This document shows, in pieces, positions 1-13,640 of a stretch of DNA of 64,000 nt (positions within the stretch are counted from its first letter, which is position 1; each line of letters opens with the position of its first letter). Source of the DNA: Warburgia ugandensis (Eukaryota > Streptophyta > Magnoliopsida > Canellales > Canellaceae); the NCBI GenBank assembly GCA_035236585.1, contig CP141136.1, positions 56,561,136 to 56,625,135 of the forward strand. Direction: 5' to 3'. Position numbers and translations under genes: made by a program. The notes beneath the pieces were generated by a model. It searched no databases, had not been told where the DNA came from, and was given only the letters and a program-made list of their open reading frames with translations.

Positions 1-3000
1 AAGTCTCAAAATATTGATCTAAATGGGCTCTTTCTCATCAACTTCTTCCCTTCCAAACCATGATAGGAGAGCCTCCTTTTTTTCCTTTTTTTTTCCAATG
101 AGAAATACTTCTCTACATGTAATCCTTCACAAGGGATGTTTAGCTTTCTCCCAAGCTACTTCACACTCAGAGTCAAATACATTCCATTTATAAATGTTTT
201 AAGAGAACCACAAGGTATCCTCTACATGTTTGAGTAAAAAAGTTTTATGAAAGACTCATAGGTCTCTACCTCCAACCCTAAACTTATTCAGCTGACTGTA
301 TTCATAGGCTCTTCCTTGTAATATAGTCTTTCTGTAAAATAGCTTATCAAAATAGTTTCTCACTTCTCCAAATCTAGAAACGAATTAGTTTTAATGTACA
401 CATGTTCCAGTCCATGTTAAATCAACTTCAATTCCACATTTTTCTTCACCAATTTTCTTCTTTCCTTTATCCTTAGAGGTAAAAGAGGTCAATCCATGCT
501 TCAATGCTTTAGGTTAATTCACTCAAAGTCATCTCCACCTTCGATTATGTTTGGATCTATTCTCATTTAATTCCTCTTTTTATATTCATCCTCAACAACC
601 ATCTTCTTGCTTGATTTCTTCTATGGAGTTTGTTTTGCAATACTTTCTTTAATTTCTTATATGTTCCTATATTTCCCTTTTTCACCTCCCATTGTTTGTA
701 TCATTTTGATCCCAAATTTTTAGGTGCATCTGTGAGTTATTGGTAAATGGATTGAAGAAAAAGAATTTTTGAGTGTTTTGATTAGATTGGATCATAAGTT
801 TTTTATCTAGAAGCTAGTTGGGGTTCCAAAATAGTTGAGAATGCGGTTGAATGAGAAATACAAAATGAAGCTAGAGAAGATTTTTTTAGCTATTTTTTAG
901 AGTGACAGTTAAATGTTTCATGACAATAGTCTACTATTTTGGAGAAATAGAAGACTAGATTTTAACAACTAATTGTCAAAGTATGAGCAGTCAACTGTCA
1001 AGATATGGATTTAGAATATTTGACTACAACTAGAAATTAGTATACTGCCTTATGAATGTAGTGAACTATTTTAGCAAATAGGTGTGCAAGTTATCACTTT
1101 CAAATTTGATACCCTATCTCCTAGCAAATTGTATACACTATAAGCAACTAGAAATTTGTCTCCAACATGTCTATTGGCAAGATAATTAAAATTTTGAGAC
1201 TATAAGAGTATTAAAAAAAATTTAAAAGAAAGTGAATATCAAAATCTTAAGCATTCAAGCCTATTACCCAAGTAAGCAACTTTAAGCTTCCTATTCTAAT
1301 TATTTCAATTCTTTCCATCAAAAGTATTTTCTCTCTATTTTTTTATTCGAGTTGTAACTTAATTGAGATATTTCTTCTTTAAATTTTTTCTTTGTATATG
1401 AGAGAGTAGCATAATTTTTTGGTAGCTAGTATTGTAAAATGGAAGCATAATGTCCGTTAGTATTGTAAAACTTGCAATGAACTAGTGGAACTCAAAGTAA
1501 GTATAACTTTGAGAGACTCAAGTTGTGGTGATTATGACTGACTTGTTTAAATATGCATATCAGTACTTTTGGCCTTTAGCTCACTAGTTAGGAAAAGATG
1601 AATATTAATGTTAGATTAAGTGTCTTTGTTGGTTGACTGAACCATTATAAAAATCATGTGTCAAGCTTATTATGTGTCAAAGTTTTCATTTCTAAAATTT
1701 TCTTCGCTTGTTTAGAACTTGAATTCTAAATTTACAAAGTTTTTAAATCTTGATTTGGGCCCAATTCACTCTCCCTCTTAAGAGCTCACAAGTTGGACCT
1801 TAGATCTCTACTTATAATTTCAAATGCTTCGGTTACCTACAAACATATATAACTAAAAAGGTTGAAAAGATCCATTCATAACTTTACTGAATTTATTTTT
1901 ATTTTTTTCCTGTTGTCCTTCTAGAATTGAAAGAAACACCTAGGAGAGAAAAGGTGTTTAATTGTTGATGCATGAGCAACAATTTTGTAATTAGCTAAAA
2001 TAAGTTATGCTTAGGATGTTCCTTGAACTATTTTAGATTCAACAATTTCAACATTCTTTTGTTTGTTGAAAAAATGAAAACATCTTATTTTTAATTCCTT
2101 AAAGCACAAAACTAAAGTAGAAAATTTCAAAACCACCTCCTCTAGAAATCTTTATGAATACCTTATTGAACTAACCATAGATTAGGAATTTAGGATGATC
2201 AAGCTTTAGATTATTTAAACATTCGATATTAGCCATAGTAGTTATTTGTGACAGAGAACAATGAGTTTTCTCTTTTCAGTTGCTTAATAAGCAATCAAAG
2301 GAACTTGGAAAACCAACATGCATATGGGTCATTCCTTAATATAAATCAACCATATAGTAACTGCCACCTTGTTTTACACTTGACGATAAGAGGATTACAA
2401 TAGATAATCCTTGACAACTAAAATATGGATTTCTCATCAACCTTCCTCTGTGTATGCAAGGGCATGTGTGTTTATGTGTAAGTGAGAGAAAATTTTGAGC
2501 AACCACTCAACTAGTCTCTTACCCAATTAGTTCAAACGAATCTAGGTGAGCTTATGAACATTATGGAGAACGTGAAGGTGTTTTGAACCCTCACTAGAAA
2601 AAGATACTTCTATTATTAGCCATACAAAAGTTTTAAACAATCGGTGGCCATTATAGTCCTGGCATGTTAGCTACACCAAAGAATACGACTTAGCACATGC
2701 CTTAGCATAACTTAGCCACACTAAGGTCATTCTGTCATGTTTTCAAAAGAATATGAACAAAGCCCCTTTTGTGGGCAAATACATGTCCAATAGGAGCCAT
2801 AATACATGGAAAAGCTAGTCCAACCTAAAGGGGCAAGAAAAGATATGGGAAGGCAATTCTCTTTCAAATTCAAGAAAGGAATTAAGATCCCAATGTTTGA
2901 TTCCTCTCTTGAAAGGTAAGTTCAGTGTTTGCTTGTAGATCTTGTTATTCTCTAGGTACAACATGGTAGTTTGATGATCCTATTAGGTTGGACGCCATAG

Positions 3001-3120
3001 GGAATGAACTCCCTTATAGGTAGTCAAACTTAGTTTTGACTTATAACAGTAGGACATTTTACTATTCATTTGTGAGCAGTTGTTTTATATATGCCTTACG
3101 AGATGTTTTAAGGTAAATCA
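1..3120. other. AT-rich intergenic stretch, no gene recognised
   Basis: No reading frame here resembles a known protein and I could not match the sequence to a transposon class. It is AT-rich with many short homopolymer runs and is probably decayed repeat sequence, but that is inference from the surroundings. Confidence 0.5.
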
Positions 3121-3184
3121 ACCTACATGATGGATAAGCTTAAGAAAGGACCTTCTAAATTTGGTTGGAATTGGCTCTCCTTTA

Positions 3185-3232
<48 letters not shown>

Positions 3233-3233
3233 T
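3185..3233. repeat. (ATT)n microsatellite
   Basis: About 16 uninterrupted ATT units. They give a run of tyrosines in one + strand frame, which is an artefact of the repeat and not a gene. Confidence 0.95.
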
Positions 3234-3599
3234 GAAAGTAAGCTCTCCTTTGATTAGTCTAAGTGTGAAAATCAATTATGTGTTGACTTGGAGTAGGAAA
3301 TTAATCATTTGGTGAAATTCAGTACTAAATAAAAAAGTGGTGTTTTACAATAAAAACTAGTGGAATTGTCCATTGATTGCAAAAATCACAAGAAAAAAAA
3401 AAAAAAAAAACCCTAAAAGGGGGTTTAGACTCATCTTATGGAGAAAACATGGAATATGAAAGGTAGAACTAAGTATTGATATTAGGTTCATCTATTCACT
3501 CTGAGATTTAACTATGAAAGTGACTTTTGGTATGTTAGATAGTATCGACCTTCCAAAGCTATAGAACCGATTCTCTTGTTGAAATCAGGACTTTATTGG

Positions 3600-4030
3600 A
3601 AGGATTTTAAGGAATTCTTTTTCCCTATTTGGATTTAGCTTTCCTATTTACCTTCTTAATATTGATCTAAATGTTATATTTTCAAGATTAGGTTTGGTTT
3701 TTTATCATTGGACAAGAAACATTCCTTGGGTCTTGGTGAAAAGGTATCCACAAGAAGATATTTTGACTTGTCATTGAAGTTGATCTCAACAAGTATCTAA
3801 TGGAAGAACTTATATTAGTAAATTACTCTTACACTATTGAAAAACCCATTGTTTATGATTCATTGTCTTCCACCAATCATCACTGTGGTTCCTTCTCTCA
3901 CAAGTTTCTCCATTATAATAAGAATATCAAATTAGAAGTTGAAAAGGAGAGTGAATATGAAGCAACCAAGTCATTGATCAATGAGGGGTTTGACCATAAT
4001 TGGGTTGGTGGTGACGTTCAAAAGTGAATT
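3600..4030 (+). mobile_element. L1-type LINE ORF1 remnant (DUF4283/zinc-knuckle region)
   Basis: A broken + strand reading frame contains a segment like the end of the plant L1 ORF1 nucleic-acid-binding protein. It has an acidic EVDL-type motif near 3776, followed by a frame with a VYDSL...HHCGSFSHK pattern. That resembles the 'YE.LP..C..CG..GH' zinc-knuckle region after DUF4283 in plant L1 elements. Stops interrupt the frame. It lies upstream of an endonuclease remnant on the same strand, as expected for one L1. It could also be an independent fragment; the match is by motif only. Confidence 0.45.
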
Positions 4031-5590
4031 CAAAGAAAGCCCTAACTAAAAGAGAGGCATGCAAAAGCTCATACATAAATCATCCTTATTCTTTTATGAG
4101 AAGAACTTTGGAATTCTATGATAGAAGCAAGAAGTATTTGATGACTATCCTTCATTGAATAATTTTAATTACTCCCCTTGATCATCCTTTGGTGATACTC
4201 TTTTTTTATGGCATTAAAATGACTTATCAGTGAGTTGCATGAAACCATCTTTTAACTCAATTCCTTGCAATATTTCTTTTTAAATTGACTTAAACAACTC
4301 TCTAGTTAAATTGTGAATATCCTTGACTAAGTGTGATGATCTTGAATCTTTATCTATGGCAAGAACCATTGTTGGATTGACTCTTCCCACCAAGCCATGT
4401 CTTGGAGAAATTTCAAATGCTATTCAAAAAGGAAGAAAACAAAACCATTCAAGAAAAAAAAGCATGATTATGTAAGTGTGTGCTTAATAGCTCCAGTTTT
4501 CAACCTAGAGAAGTTACTAAACCTTATGATTTCAAGGTTACGTAGCATGAAGATGTTAATAAGTAAAGGAAAATTGCAAAAAAAATGTGAACCAAATGAT
4601 TTGTGGCAACCTTTCAAGGATCATGCTCTCTAATAAAGTAAACATCATGAGAAGCTATCATGTTAACTCTGCACTTAACATACTTGCATATATAAATTAG
4701 TAAGTTATTTTCTAAAATTATGATGTCAAAATCATAAATATTGCTTTTCTCAAGATCCTTAGATGTACTTATCTCACATTTTTGCATGGATGCTACAAGC
4801 ATTCCTCACTCTTGTCTCCCTCCTTTCCTTATTGTTTGCTTCTCGTTCTAGAAAACCTAATTCTCCCATGTCCGTCATGGCTAATCATTCACATTTCCTC
4901 CTCTTTAGAATACTCCGTTGCCTTACTTTCATCCTCTAAAATTGATGTGAAGTTACCTATAATGTCATTGAGTTGGCCTCAATCCCTCACAGCTTACCAA
5001 AGGGGAACATTGTAGATAACTCTAAAAGTAGAAAGAGAAACATAGAGGAAAAACTTAAAATCACACAAAACTTGGTTCTTGACAAATATCATACCTTAAT
5101 CTTAAGTTCTTATTCCTATAAAAGCTTTTTCAGCTTTCATAACCAAGTTTCATTTGATCGAAGCAATGCGACCTACCAAAACATAGCTTTTGATAACCAT
5201 CTACTTGGTATAGCCCCCATTATTGAAGAATATAGATTTAATCATGCTATGAATCATGCTAATATGTCTACTACTAGCAACAGTCCCATCTCAAATCTTT
5301 TCAACCTTCTAAAGATGGAGGATATCCAAAGAATGGAAAGCAATATGCTATTTTGAGAGGAAAAGGCAAGAGCTTATAAAGGAATTAATAAAGTCTATCC
5401 ACTAGCTTATGCAACTTAATGAGCAATCTAAGAAGATCCTAAGGAACTAACAAAGCATATATTGGCTTATGCAACTCAATGAACAATCTATATGTAGCCT
5501 AATCGATGTTAGTTAATGACCTACACGATGAGGAAAATCTTGTTAGCCTAACTTTTATGCACAATCCTGGTCCTTTAGGTACTTTTTTCT
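4030..5590 (+). other. Probable decayed L1 ORF1 tail and spacer
   Basis: This stretch lies between the ORF1-like remnant and the endonuclease remnant. The longest frame, 4973-5356 (127 codons), is rich in Ser, Asn and His and resembles no family I recognise. Its position would suit the poorly conserved C-terminal half of an L1 ORF1. This is inference from position, not homology. Confidence 0.3.
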
Positions 5591-5599
5591 CTCCAATTG

Positions 5600-6260
5600 A
5601 TTCATCATGAATCCTTGCATGGAATTGTAGGGTTGCCATATAGGTTGCATGTGGCTATCCTTAAAACATATATGTTTGCCTTTGAACCCACAATATTTTC
5701 ATTATAGGAACCCATATTAGTAATAGCAATGACAAAGGCTTTGACCTTAAACTCCTAGACTCCTTTCATGAAAGGATTACTCTTCTTATATTTGGCCTCT
5801 CTAAGGGTTTGATTATTCTGTGGAAGGAGGAAGAACTTGAAGACTAGTTGATCACTAAGAACCTTAACTTTATTTTACTCAAAAGGAAGGAGAAGACTTA
5901 CCCTAAGAAGACCTTTTCTATTGTATGCATTTGTGCCTACCCAAAAAAAAAAAAAAAAAAGCCTTATGGAAGAGATTTATTGAGTTTTCTCTTTGCTCCC
6001 TTCCGTGGGCTCTTATTAGAGATTTTAACTCCTTTCATTGGAGGATAAAGTTGGTGGGAGTGAGCATTTAACAGTGATCTTAACTATTTGGCTAATAACT
6101 TAAATCTCATTAACCTTGAAATATGAGGAAATAAGTACATGTGGCTAATATTAGATTTAGAGGTGTTGATTATTAGATTTCTGGTGATCTTCACAATGTT
6201 ACATTTAAAGGTGATTGCAATATTGAGGAGTTTCTCCAAGATGCACTTGGAATATGTCTC
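5600..6260 (+). mobile_element. L1-type LINE endonuclease (EEP) remnant
   Basis: Conceptual translation begins with an AWNCRG-like motif near 5610, the usual start of the plant L1 endonuclease ('SWNCRG'). A GTHISNSNDKGFDL stretch follows, then GLSKGLIILWK near 5805-5830 (compare 'GLSGGIILLWK'). A PWALIRDFN pattern near 5998-6020 corresponds to the catalytic 'PW...GDFN' box, with Gly changed to Arg. Several stops and an A-run expansion near 5943-5960 show that it is dead. It is on the same strand as the reverse-transcriptase remnants further right. Confidence 0.65.
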
Positions 6261-7900
6261 TTTTTGATAAAACTCTTAGATAATCAAATCATTACTTCAA
6301 GATGTTATGTTTATTAGCTCATATGACAAGACAATTTGGAAGGCTACAATGATTATGCTTGGGATGCTAATCCAATTGAAAAATCCTACATGCAACTAGT
6401 TAAAATTGGTATGGTTTTCTAGTCATATTCCATGACATTCTTTGAAGACACGGAAGGGCATCCAAGATAAGCTTCCTACAATTGAATTTTTAATAAGAAT
6501 TGGAATAAGGAAATATCCTATTTCCATCTTATGCAAGATGGGGTCTAAAATCAACCTTCATATCCTCTTTAGGTGTCTTCTAGTCTTACTGAATCAAGTG
6601 CTCTATGTATTGGAGGTTTGGTTACAGAAGTGTGCCATGCAAATCACTTCTGATGATGCTAGATTATTTCTTGCTTTAAAGGAAAATCCAAAATTTCTAC
6701 TTTCATAAGAGTAGCTTTTTCTTCTATGATATATTATGCTTAGATAGACAAAGAGAGAAACATACTCATTCTTAACAATATCATTGATGATACCCTTATA
6801 GACACTAAATTTTGAACCACTTTAATGAGTTTTAAGGGCCCACACTTTGTTTCCACATCAAGAATTGATAACACTTGATTTTCAAAACCATATTTCGAAT
6901 AGGAGGATTCTCAACGCCAAAAGAAAGAGTTAGTTTTCACTAACATAGTTTCAATAAACTAGTTTCTTCAATTTTAATTTCCATGTCTTTTTTATTTTCT
7001 CTCTCTCTTTCTTAAATCTAAGAACGAAGCTCTAAGTATCCTAATTAGGAAAAATTCAGCTTCTAGGGTTTTTAGCTCAATGGGGTTCATTTTCATAAAA
7101 GTTAAAGCGCAAGAATGAGAAATCCCAAGTTCCAACATAGATCCCCTAGAGCTTCATACAAATTTCTTTTATTTACTTGAATTTATAGTTTCTAAGAATG
7201 GAGCACCAAAAAGAAACCCTTTCATATGATTTTTTCTTTGAAAGAGGCACTCTAAAAGCAAAAAAACTTCTTAATGTGGAGTCTAGCATGATATATGTGA
7301 ATTTTTGAATTAGAAGAAGACAATTAAATTTTACAAGTTTTCTTTTCTCTTGATTTTTATTGTATAAAGTTCAAAAAAGAAATAGTTTGTTTTTTTCATA
7401 TTTGATAAGAAACAACTTCTTTTGAGAACTAACAAACATATTCTCAACTCCTCTCCATGTAAGCATCCATATTATGTAGTCCTACCTAAAGTAAATAAGA
7501 TACATTTATCTTCATGTTTTCAATTTCTAACATTCATTGTGTCTAATTTCTTAGTTTGTTTCATATTTCTAATATCTCTTGTATTCAATTCCAAGCCTCT
7601 TATTACTCTAATTCGTTAGTTGGTTTCTAACATTTTTTATTTATTTCAAACAAAGCATTCTCATGTTTCTAAACATTTATTATTCATGTTTTCATCATAT
7701 TTGATTCATTCCATGTTTGATTTTTCTTTTATTTTTTTCCCCAAAAGAAGGGAGGCATGTGGCTCGGAGGATCCCAATGAGGTTATCACCCTTCTCAACA
7801 ACTCTTCATAAGCACCCTCTTCAACTTATTAAATAAATAATCATAACAACCCTGAAATATAATGGGAGAACATACACGAAAACCCCATAAGAAAAAAACA
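6260..7900. other. AT-rich stretch, nothing recognised
   Basis: One frame at 6442-6708 (88 codons) is open but matches no family I know. The rest is T-rich and has no coding signal. It may be further decay of the flanking L1 elements. Confidence 0.35.
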
Positions 7901-9990
7901 ATCTAAAATATTCTTACAACAGGAAGACTTTGTCTATTCATACATAATACCCCTCTTAAAGGGAAGATACCTCTAGAACCTACGACAACAAAAAAGACTC
8001 AGACTTGAGATTCTTTGCAGCCCTCTTGCTTAAGAAATCAACTGCTTCATTAATCTTTTTGTAGGTATGCTTAAAAGAGAATGCTTTTTCCTTAGCAAAG
8101 TACGCATTTCCCCAACAGAAGAAGATAATCACCATGGAATTGCTATCTTTCCTAGAATCAAACTTATAAGGATCATAGAATCAGATTCAATGATCAAAGG
8201 AAAAAGATTAAAAGAGACCACATATCGAATTCCTTTCACCATTGCTAATGTCTCTACATATAAATTAGATTCTCTTCCATAAAACACATTGAATGCCATA
8301 AAGAACTTACCATCTGAGCCCCTAACATTACCTCCTCCACCACAGTCACCAAGGTTACCATGGCACCCCCTATCAATATTCATCTTTGACCAACCTTGAG
8401 GAGGAGTCAACCATCTCAATACTAAAGTATCAATCTATCTGCACTTGGGAATCAGTAACTTTAGTTTCCTCAAACCATACTATTCAAAGCAACTCAAAGC
8501 ACCCATGGGTTTGGAATTTGTAATAATTTCTAAAAGTAAATTTTCATAATAAAAAATAGTGTGTCGGACATTCATTCTCTTACCATCATATAAAAGCTAC
8601 ACACCTAGCCATCCATAAATACTACAAATCAACAAATGCAAACACTTCAAAACAACTCCAAAAATATTGCTTCTTTTGTTATACTAATGAATATGCCTTG
8701 CCTTCCCCAAGATAGTAGGTTTGAAGCATTAGGGACGGCTTTCCAAAACCATTTAAAAAATATGTACATGCTTGTCTTGCCATGCGACCACAACAAATCA
8801 AATTAAATAGAGATTCTTCTTCATGTTTCAAACAACAAAAAAATTTGGAAGTTAAAAAAATCCAAACTTACAAACAACAACTTCCACAAGTAATCTATCA
8901 TCAAGAGCATGAATTGAAAATAAGGAACTGCTCAGGGAATGTGAGCATGCTAGATTATGGCTGCCAAGTTCCATCCCATAATTTTATTCTTGGTCAAAAT
9001 TACTACTTGGCTTTGGCATCCAAACACACTTAGAGTTGCAAAATTTAGCATCCTCCTCAAGGATTTCACAAACACCCAAAACCGCTTTCCATGTTCTACT
9101 AATTTAATTCATTTTTATTGGAGTAAAAAAAAGTCCCATGATAAGTGTAGTTTCTCCACATAAAATTAGGCCAAATGCCATCTATGACCGAAACTCTACA
9201 ACCTAATTTAAGGCTATAAGCAAAAATAAAATCTCTCAACTTTCTCAAGCCAAAACCATCCTCCATTGTAAGCCTACAAATTTTTTACTTTGAAAGCCAA
9301 TGAAGTATGCTGCCATACTCTGATTTACCCACAAGAAACATAAGAATATATTTTCTAAGCATTAATAACATTCATAGGAGGTTTCAAAGCCCATAACAAG
9401 TATATAAGAATTGAAAATAGCACATGTTTTAGTAAAACAAGTCGACCAGCCATGGAGATCAAAATACCTAACCAACATGAAATTTTGCTCTTCACTTCAT
9501 CTATATCTAGAAGGTGTTGAAATAATGAAGATGAAATCTTTTCTTTGAAAAGAGGGACTCGAAGGTATGTCATTTGCAAAGAAATTTTAATAAAACCAAT
9601 GCATTCTAGAATAATACCCACCTACTATGAGAAGATTTACCACTAATATAACAACTTTTGCTCTTATTAATACGCTAACCTAAATACTCCTTATAACTAC
9701 TTAATAGGTTCATAATCAAATCTAAAGAAGATTTCTTACCATTGTAGAACATCACTACATCATCTACAAATAGAAGATGAGAAAATTGCTTAACACCAGG
9801 GAATATGAAACTAAATGGCAGAATGTTACAAAAATAATTCTCCCAGGCTCCTACCCAAGGCTTCCTCTACAAGAATAAATAGAAGAGAAGAGAGAGGATC
9901 TCCTTGTCTCTATCCCCTCATGGATCAAAAGAAATCAACTGGACTGCCATTGCACATGATAGAGAACCAATAGTTTTTCATTAGATTTAT
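7900..9990 (-). mobile_element. L1-type LINE, 3' half (RT, zf-RVT region, RNase H), minus strand
   Basis: Read on the minus strand from right to left, the reverse-transcriptase palm has a GDPLSLLFILVEEAL motif (about 9890-9840) and a catalytic FVDD box (compare F/YADD) near 9750. Then comes the YLRVPLFKEK...SKISCWLGILISMAGRLVLLKHVL block at 9355-9621. A WKAVPNASNLLSWGRQGI stretch near 8700-8760 is typical of the region before the RNase H. The RNase H domain is at 8129-8419, with NIDRG and an IIESDS motif. In-frame stops break the RT. The 5' half is absent and the exact ends are not visible. It lies inside the disrupted + strand L1 and probably inserted into it. Confidence 0.75.
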
Positions 9991-11050
9991 TTTAATATCA
10001 TGGCCGCAATGCGTGTTTTCAATCCATTTGCATGTAACAATTTAGTTTTGTACTTATATATGATTCGTGCCCACTATATGTCTTTTTTAGTCTAAAGAAT
10101 ACTTTCAATTTAAGTCATTGTTTACATTCCTAGTTTCATCTTTGTGATTCTAACCTTTGAAAATTGCATAAAAAGCTTCTCTCATGACATATTTCTTATA
10201 TGACTCAATGATTCTTGTGTTAGTGTGCTCTTCATTCTCATGCTTGCCATAAATCATATTTCTAGTTTCTTTCATGTTTCACTTGTTCTTATGGAATGCA
10301 TTTTGTAGTTCATGTATCTTTAGCAAGTCTTATATATAAGTATATTTATGTATTTAGATTTCATATAGATATGTTCTTAACATTCATTTGAATGCATCAT
10401 TTGCCTAGATTAGTCAATGCGCATTATACTAATGTGAATGTGTGTGTGTAGGTATGCCTTTACTTTGAACGACTTACTTTAGATGTCCTTATTTACCTTT
10501 CATATACTCATTCTAGGTTGTTTAATTAGTAGAAGACAAATTCAAACTAACTAGGCCTTTAAACCTAGAAGAACAAGGGGTTTAGTTTGCTTGCACTCCT
10601 TATCACTTTAACTCTTGGAGATGATGAACTTAGATCTTTTGTTAGTGGACTTGTTTGAGTCATTAGAAACCTAGGTTATTTTTTACCCTAGGTGATGACT
10701 CCCATCATAATGTACTTAGGTTCGCAAGAATTTATATTAGAGATATAAATAAAATCATTAGAAAATATCAAGTTAACTTTTAGTTCCACCCAAAAAATTA
10801 GAAGATTAATTCAACCTAAAAGAAACATATAAATTCCATAAACTATCTATAATCACCATAGAATTGTTATAACTTAAGGCAAGATAATAAAACCCTTTTA
10901 AGCATGAAATGTCTATAGCTTCAACATCATCTTAACTAAGATTTCTAAGTTTAAAGGAGCATGATAATGATAACAATGGATAGATACCTTTTACCCTTAT
11001 TGATAATGATAAAGTTCTGAGTAGATGAGAACTGGAGACTGTACCCTTGT
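9990..11050. other. Non-coding stretch, nothing recognised
   Basis: No homology was seen. The region is AT-rich with scattered short direct repeats. It may be LTR-derived, but I found no matching second copy in the window. Confidence 0.35.
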
Positions 11051-12160
11051 TGATAATAACTCAGTTGCACTTTCTAAGAAAAGAAAGAAGGTGGTAACTA
11101 CTAAAATCACCTTCGACGGATGCCATGAGCATTCTCATTAAGGCCATGGAAAGCTCCCAGAATAGATGTCTTCCCTTGCTAGCTTTTACCCAAGAGCTTG
11201 GCACAGAGTTGGACATTCTTTTCATTCCTCACTTAATCAGGCCTTTGAGTTTTTATTGAAAGAACTATGATAAATTCTTATTCTCACATTTCTAAAAAGG
11301 TATCTGGCTATGACTAGCCAAGAATACAAAACCATACGTCTTTGTTCTATGTCTTATAAGCTTACCATCAGAGCCCTTATTATCAAGCATATACGTTATT
11401 TTAATTCTTTAGCTGGTAAGGCAAAAAATGCCCTTATCCTTGGTATAAGAATTTAGGAGAACATATTAATTGTTTATGAGAATTACATAACTTTGCTCTT
11501 TCTAATAATAGATATAAGCACATTAATATAATGGTTGACTTAGCTAGGGCATAAGATTCAACTAATTGGACATTCTTGAGGGTTGTCTTAAATAAGTTTT
11601 GAGTTATCTAGAGTTTTTATTGATCAATTCATGTTTAGCCTGAAAGCCTCAAGCTAGAGGAGGAATTAAGCATGGTGACCATATTTCACCCTACCTTTAT
11701 GTCTTAAGTGAAAGGTTTTTTTAGCATCACTTAGAGATTTTTTTATTTATGTTTTGACAAATTCATTCTCCATTAAATTATTCAAATTTCCTTTTATTGT
11801 TTCTCATATGTGGTACACAAGCTTAAAACTATTTGGAGAATAGTTGGGACTTAAAATTGCACATGAGAAGTCTGTTATTCATTCTCACATAATAGTCTTC
11901 ACTTTATGATTAAGTAGTTTAGATCATTGTTAAATATTATAAAGCAATTAGAGGGCTCTAAATATCTTTAGAATCCCTTTATTTGTAGGATGACCTAATC
12001 ATATGCATTTTCAATTCTTAATTAAAAATTTAGAAAGAAATGTCCCAATTGGTAAAAGCAATTGCTTTCTAATGTAGGCAAACTCACATTCATCAAAATT
12101 GTGCTTGCTTCCCTACCTCTTTATGCCTTTTTGCCCACCCAATCCCTAGAAAATGATTAA
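11050..12160 (+). mobile_element. L1-type LINE reverse-transcriptase remnant, plus strand
   Basis: Frame-shifted + strand translations give several L1 RT landmarks in order. YKTIRLCSMSYKLTIRALI near 11329-11385 matches the 'YRPISLCNVSYKIISKVL' box. A VDLARAYDSTNWTFLR block near 11530-11580 is the palm 'DLEKAYDRVNWDFL' box, with Asp retained. VGKLTFIKIVLASLPLYAF near 12075-12130 is the 'GKLTLIKSVLASIPLYAF' block that follows the palm. Stops and shifts are frequent. Strand and order suggest the same original element as the endonuclease at 5.6 kb and the RNase H at 14.4 kb. Confidence 0.7.
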
Positions 12161-13640
12161 TAAATGCGATCATATTCAGCTTGTATATCACTTATGGGAT
12201 TTGCCTAATTTTCCAAGTTTGGAATTTGTCAAATTTAGCATGATTTACCAAATTGGCAGAGGACATTAGGAGTTAGATGGAAATCAACAACACTCATTGT
12301 AGGATTTGATGTATTTTTTGAGTTTACAAAATCAGCCAAATCCCACAATGTGGCAATGTCTCATTCATCCTTACATTAAAATATTGTAGTAAATGTAAAT
12401 AATCTTAGGCTACTTTATGTGTGTGAGGCCTTTATCTGCAACCTTGCTATTATTCAAAACAAGTCTTATTGTACCAATTTGTGGGCCCATTGATATTATA
12501 GCATGTCAATTAAAGTTTAATAGGCCTACAAACAAAATTTATATCAATTTGCAACTGTTACATTCATCAATTTTCACTTGTTTCTTGGTCCACTACCATT
12601 AAAAGATCGAAACACGGCATAACATTACTTTATATTTGTGAGCTTTCTAACTATCTCAAATAATGCAATATAAGGCCCATTAATATCACTTTTTCTTTCT
12701 TTCTTTTTTTAATCTATTTGTGGGTTCAATAGGCTCAAAATTTGTAAATTAAAGAGCAATGCGCCCTCAAATCAAACATGCATTGCCTATACAATAGTCA
12801 TATTCAAAAAAATGTGAGTCCACCATAAGAAATATAAGTATGCACTCATCACAATTTTCACCTATTTAACCCTACAAGTCGAACCTACATTAGTTGTAAA
12901 ATAGTCTAAGTCAAAGGAAAAACAAGTTTTTGGGCCATCATCAATTTTCAAGTGTTGGTGGACCCACTAACATCAATATCCTTTGATAAAAGTACAAATA
13001 TAGCCACAAAAAGAACTTGCAAATATAGAAATAAATCAAATGTGCATCATATATTACACAAAATATATTCAAAAATAGCATGGGCCTGCCATCAATTTTC
13101 ATTTGTTTGAGGGCCCATTGTCATAACTACTTGTAAAACAAATTACAATGGGCCCACATGTTAAACCTAAATCATTTACATTTGTGCACAAACTATAGTA
13201 AATGGCCCACATTAATTTTCTCCTAGTTGTAGGCCCATGATTATTAAAACAGTTTTCTCTTAAACACATTAAAAATGAAAAAATACACTTGAATTTGCTT
13301 GTCATTATTTTTTTGAACTAGAATCATTATTTTTGGTGTTAAATGGCTACTTTCAGATGGTCAACATCAAATCCAATGTCATTGACAGATAGTGAGAATA
13401 AATCAGGTAACTTTTAGCTCCTTGTGGTGGATTTTATAGAGGTAATCTTTATGAAGGATCTAGATTTGGGGTTTTTATAAAGTATAATTTAACCAATGTA
13501 AGACTAATAATAATTTTTTGAATTTAGGAGCAAATATAGCATACATGTGAATGACTATTGTGGATGTGCAGAAACTAATTGATTCGATCGATTTATATTT
13601 AACAATAACAAATGATTTGCAGTTTTTGTAACAAAATCAT
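12160..13640. repeat. Insertion-like stretch with recurrent GGCCCA motifs
   Basis: This stretch separates two blocks that are nearly adjacent in an L1, so it looks like an insertion of about 1.4 kb. It contains repeated short modules in which a GGCCCA or TGGGCC core is followed or preceded by ATCAATTTTCA-like sequence (for example near 12482, 12675, 12930, 13081, 13110, 13150, 13205 and 13230). The modules are degenerate and irregularly spaced. No coding signal and no clear terminal repeats were found. Confidence 0.4.

Noticed and set aside
3127-3315. Poly-tyrosine reading frame
   Set aside because: Product of the ATT microsatellite.
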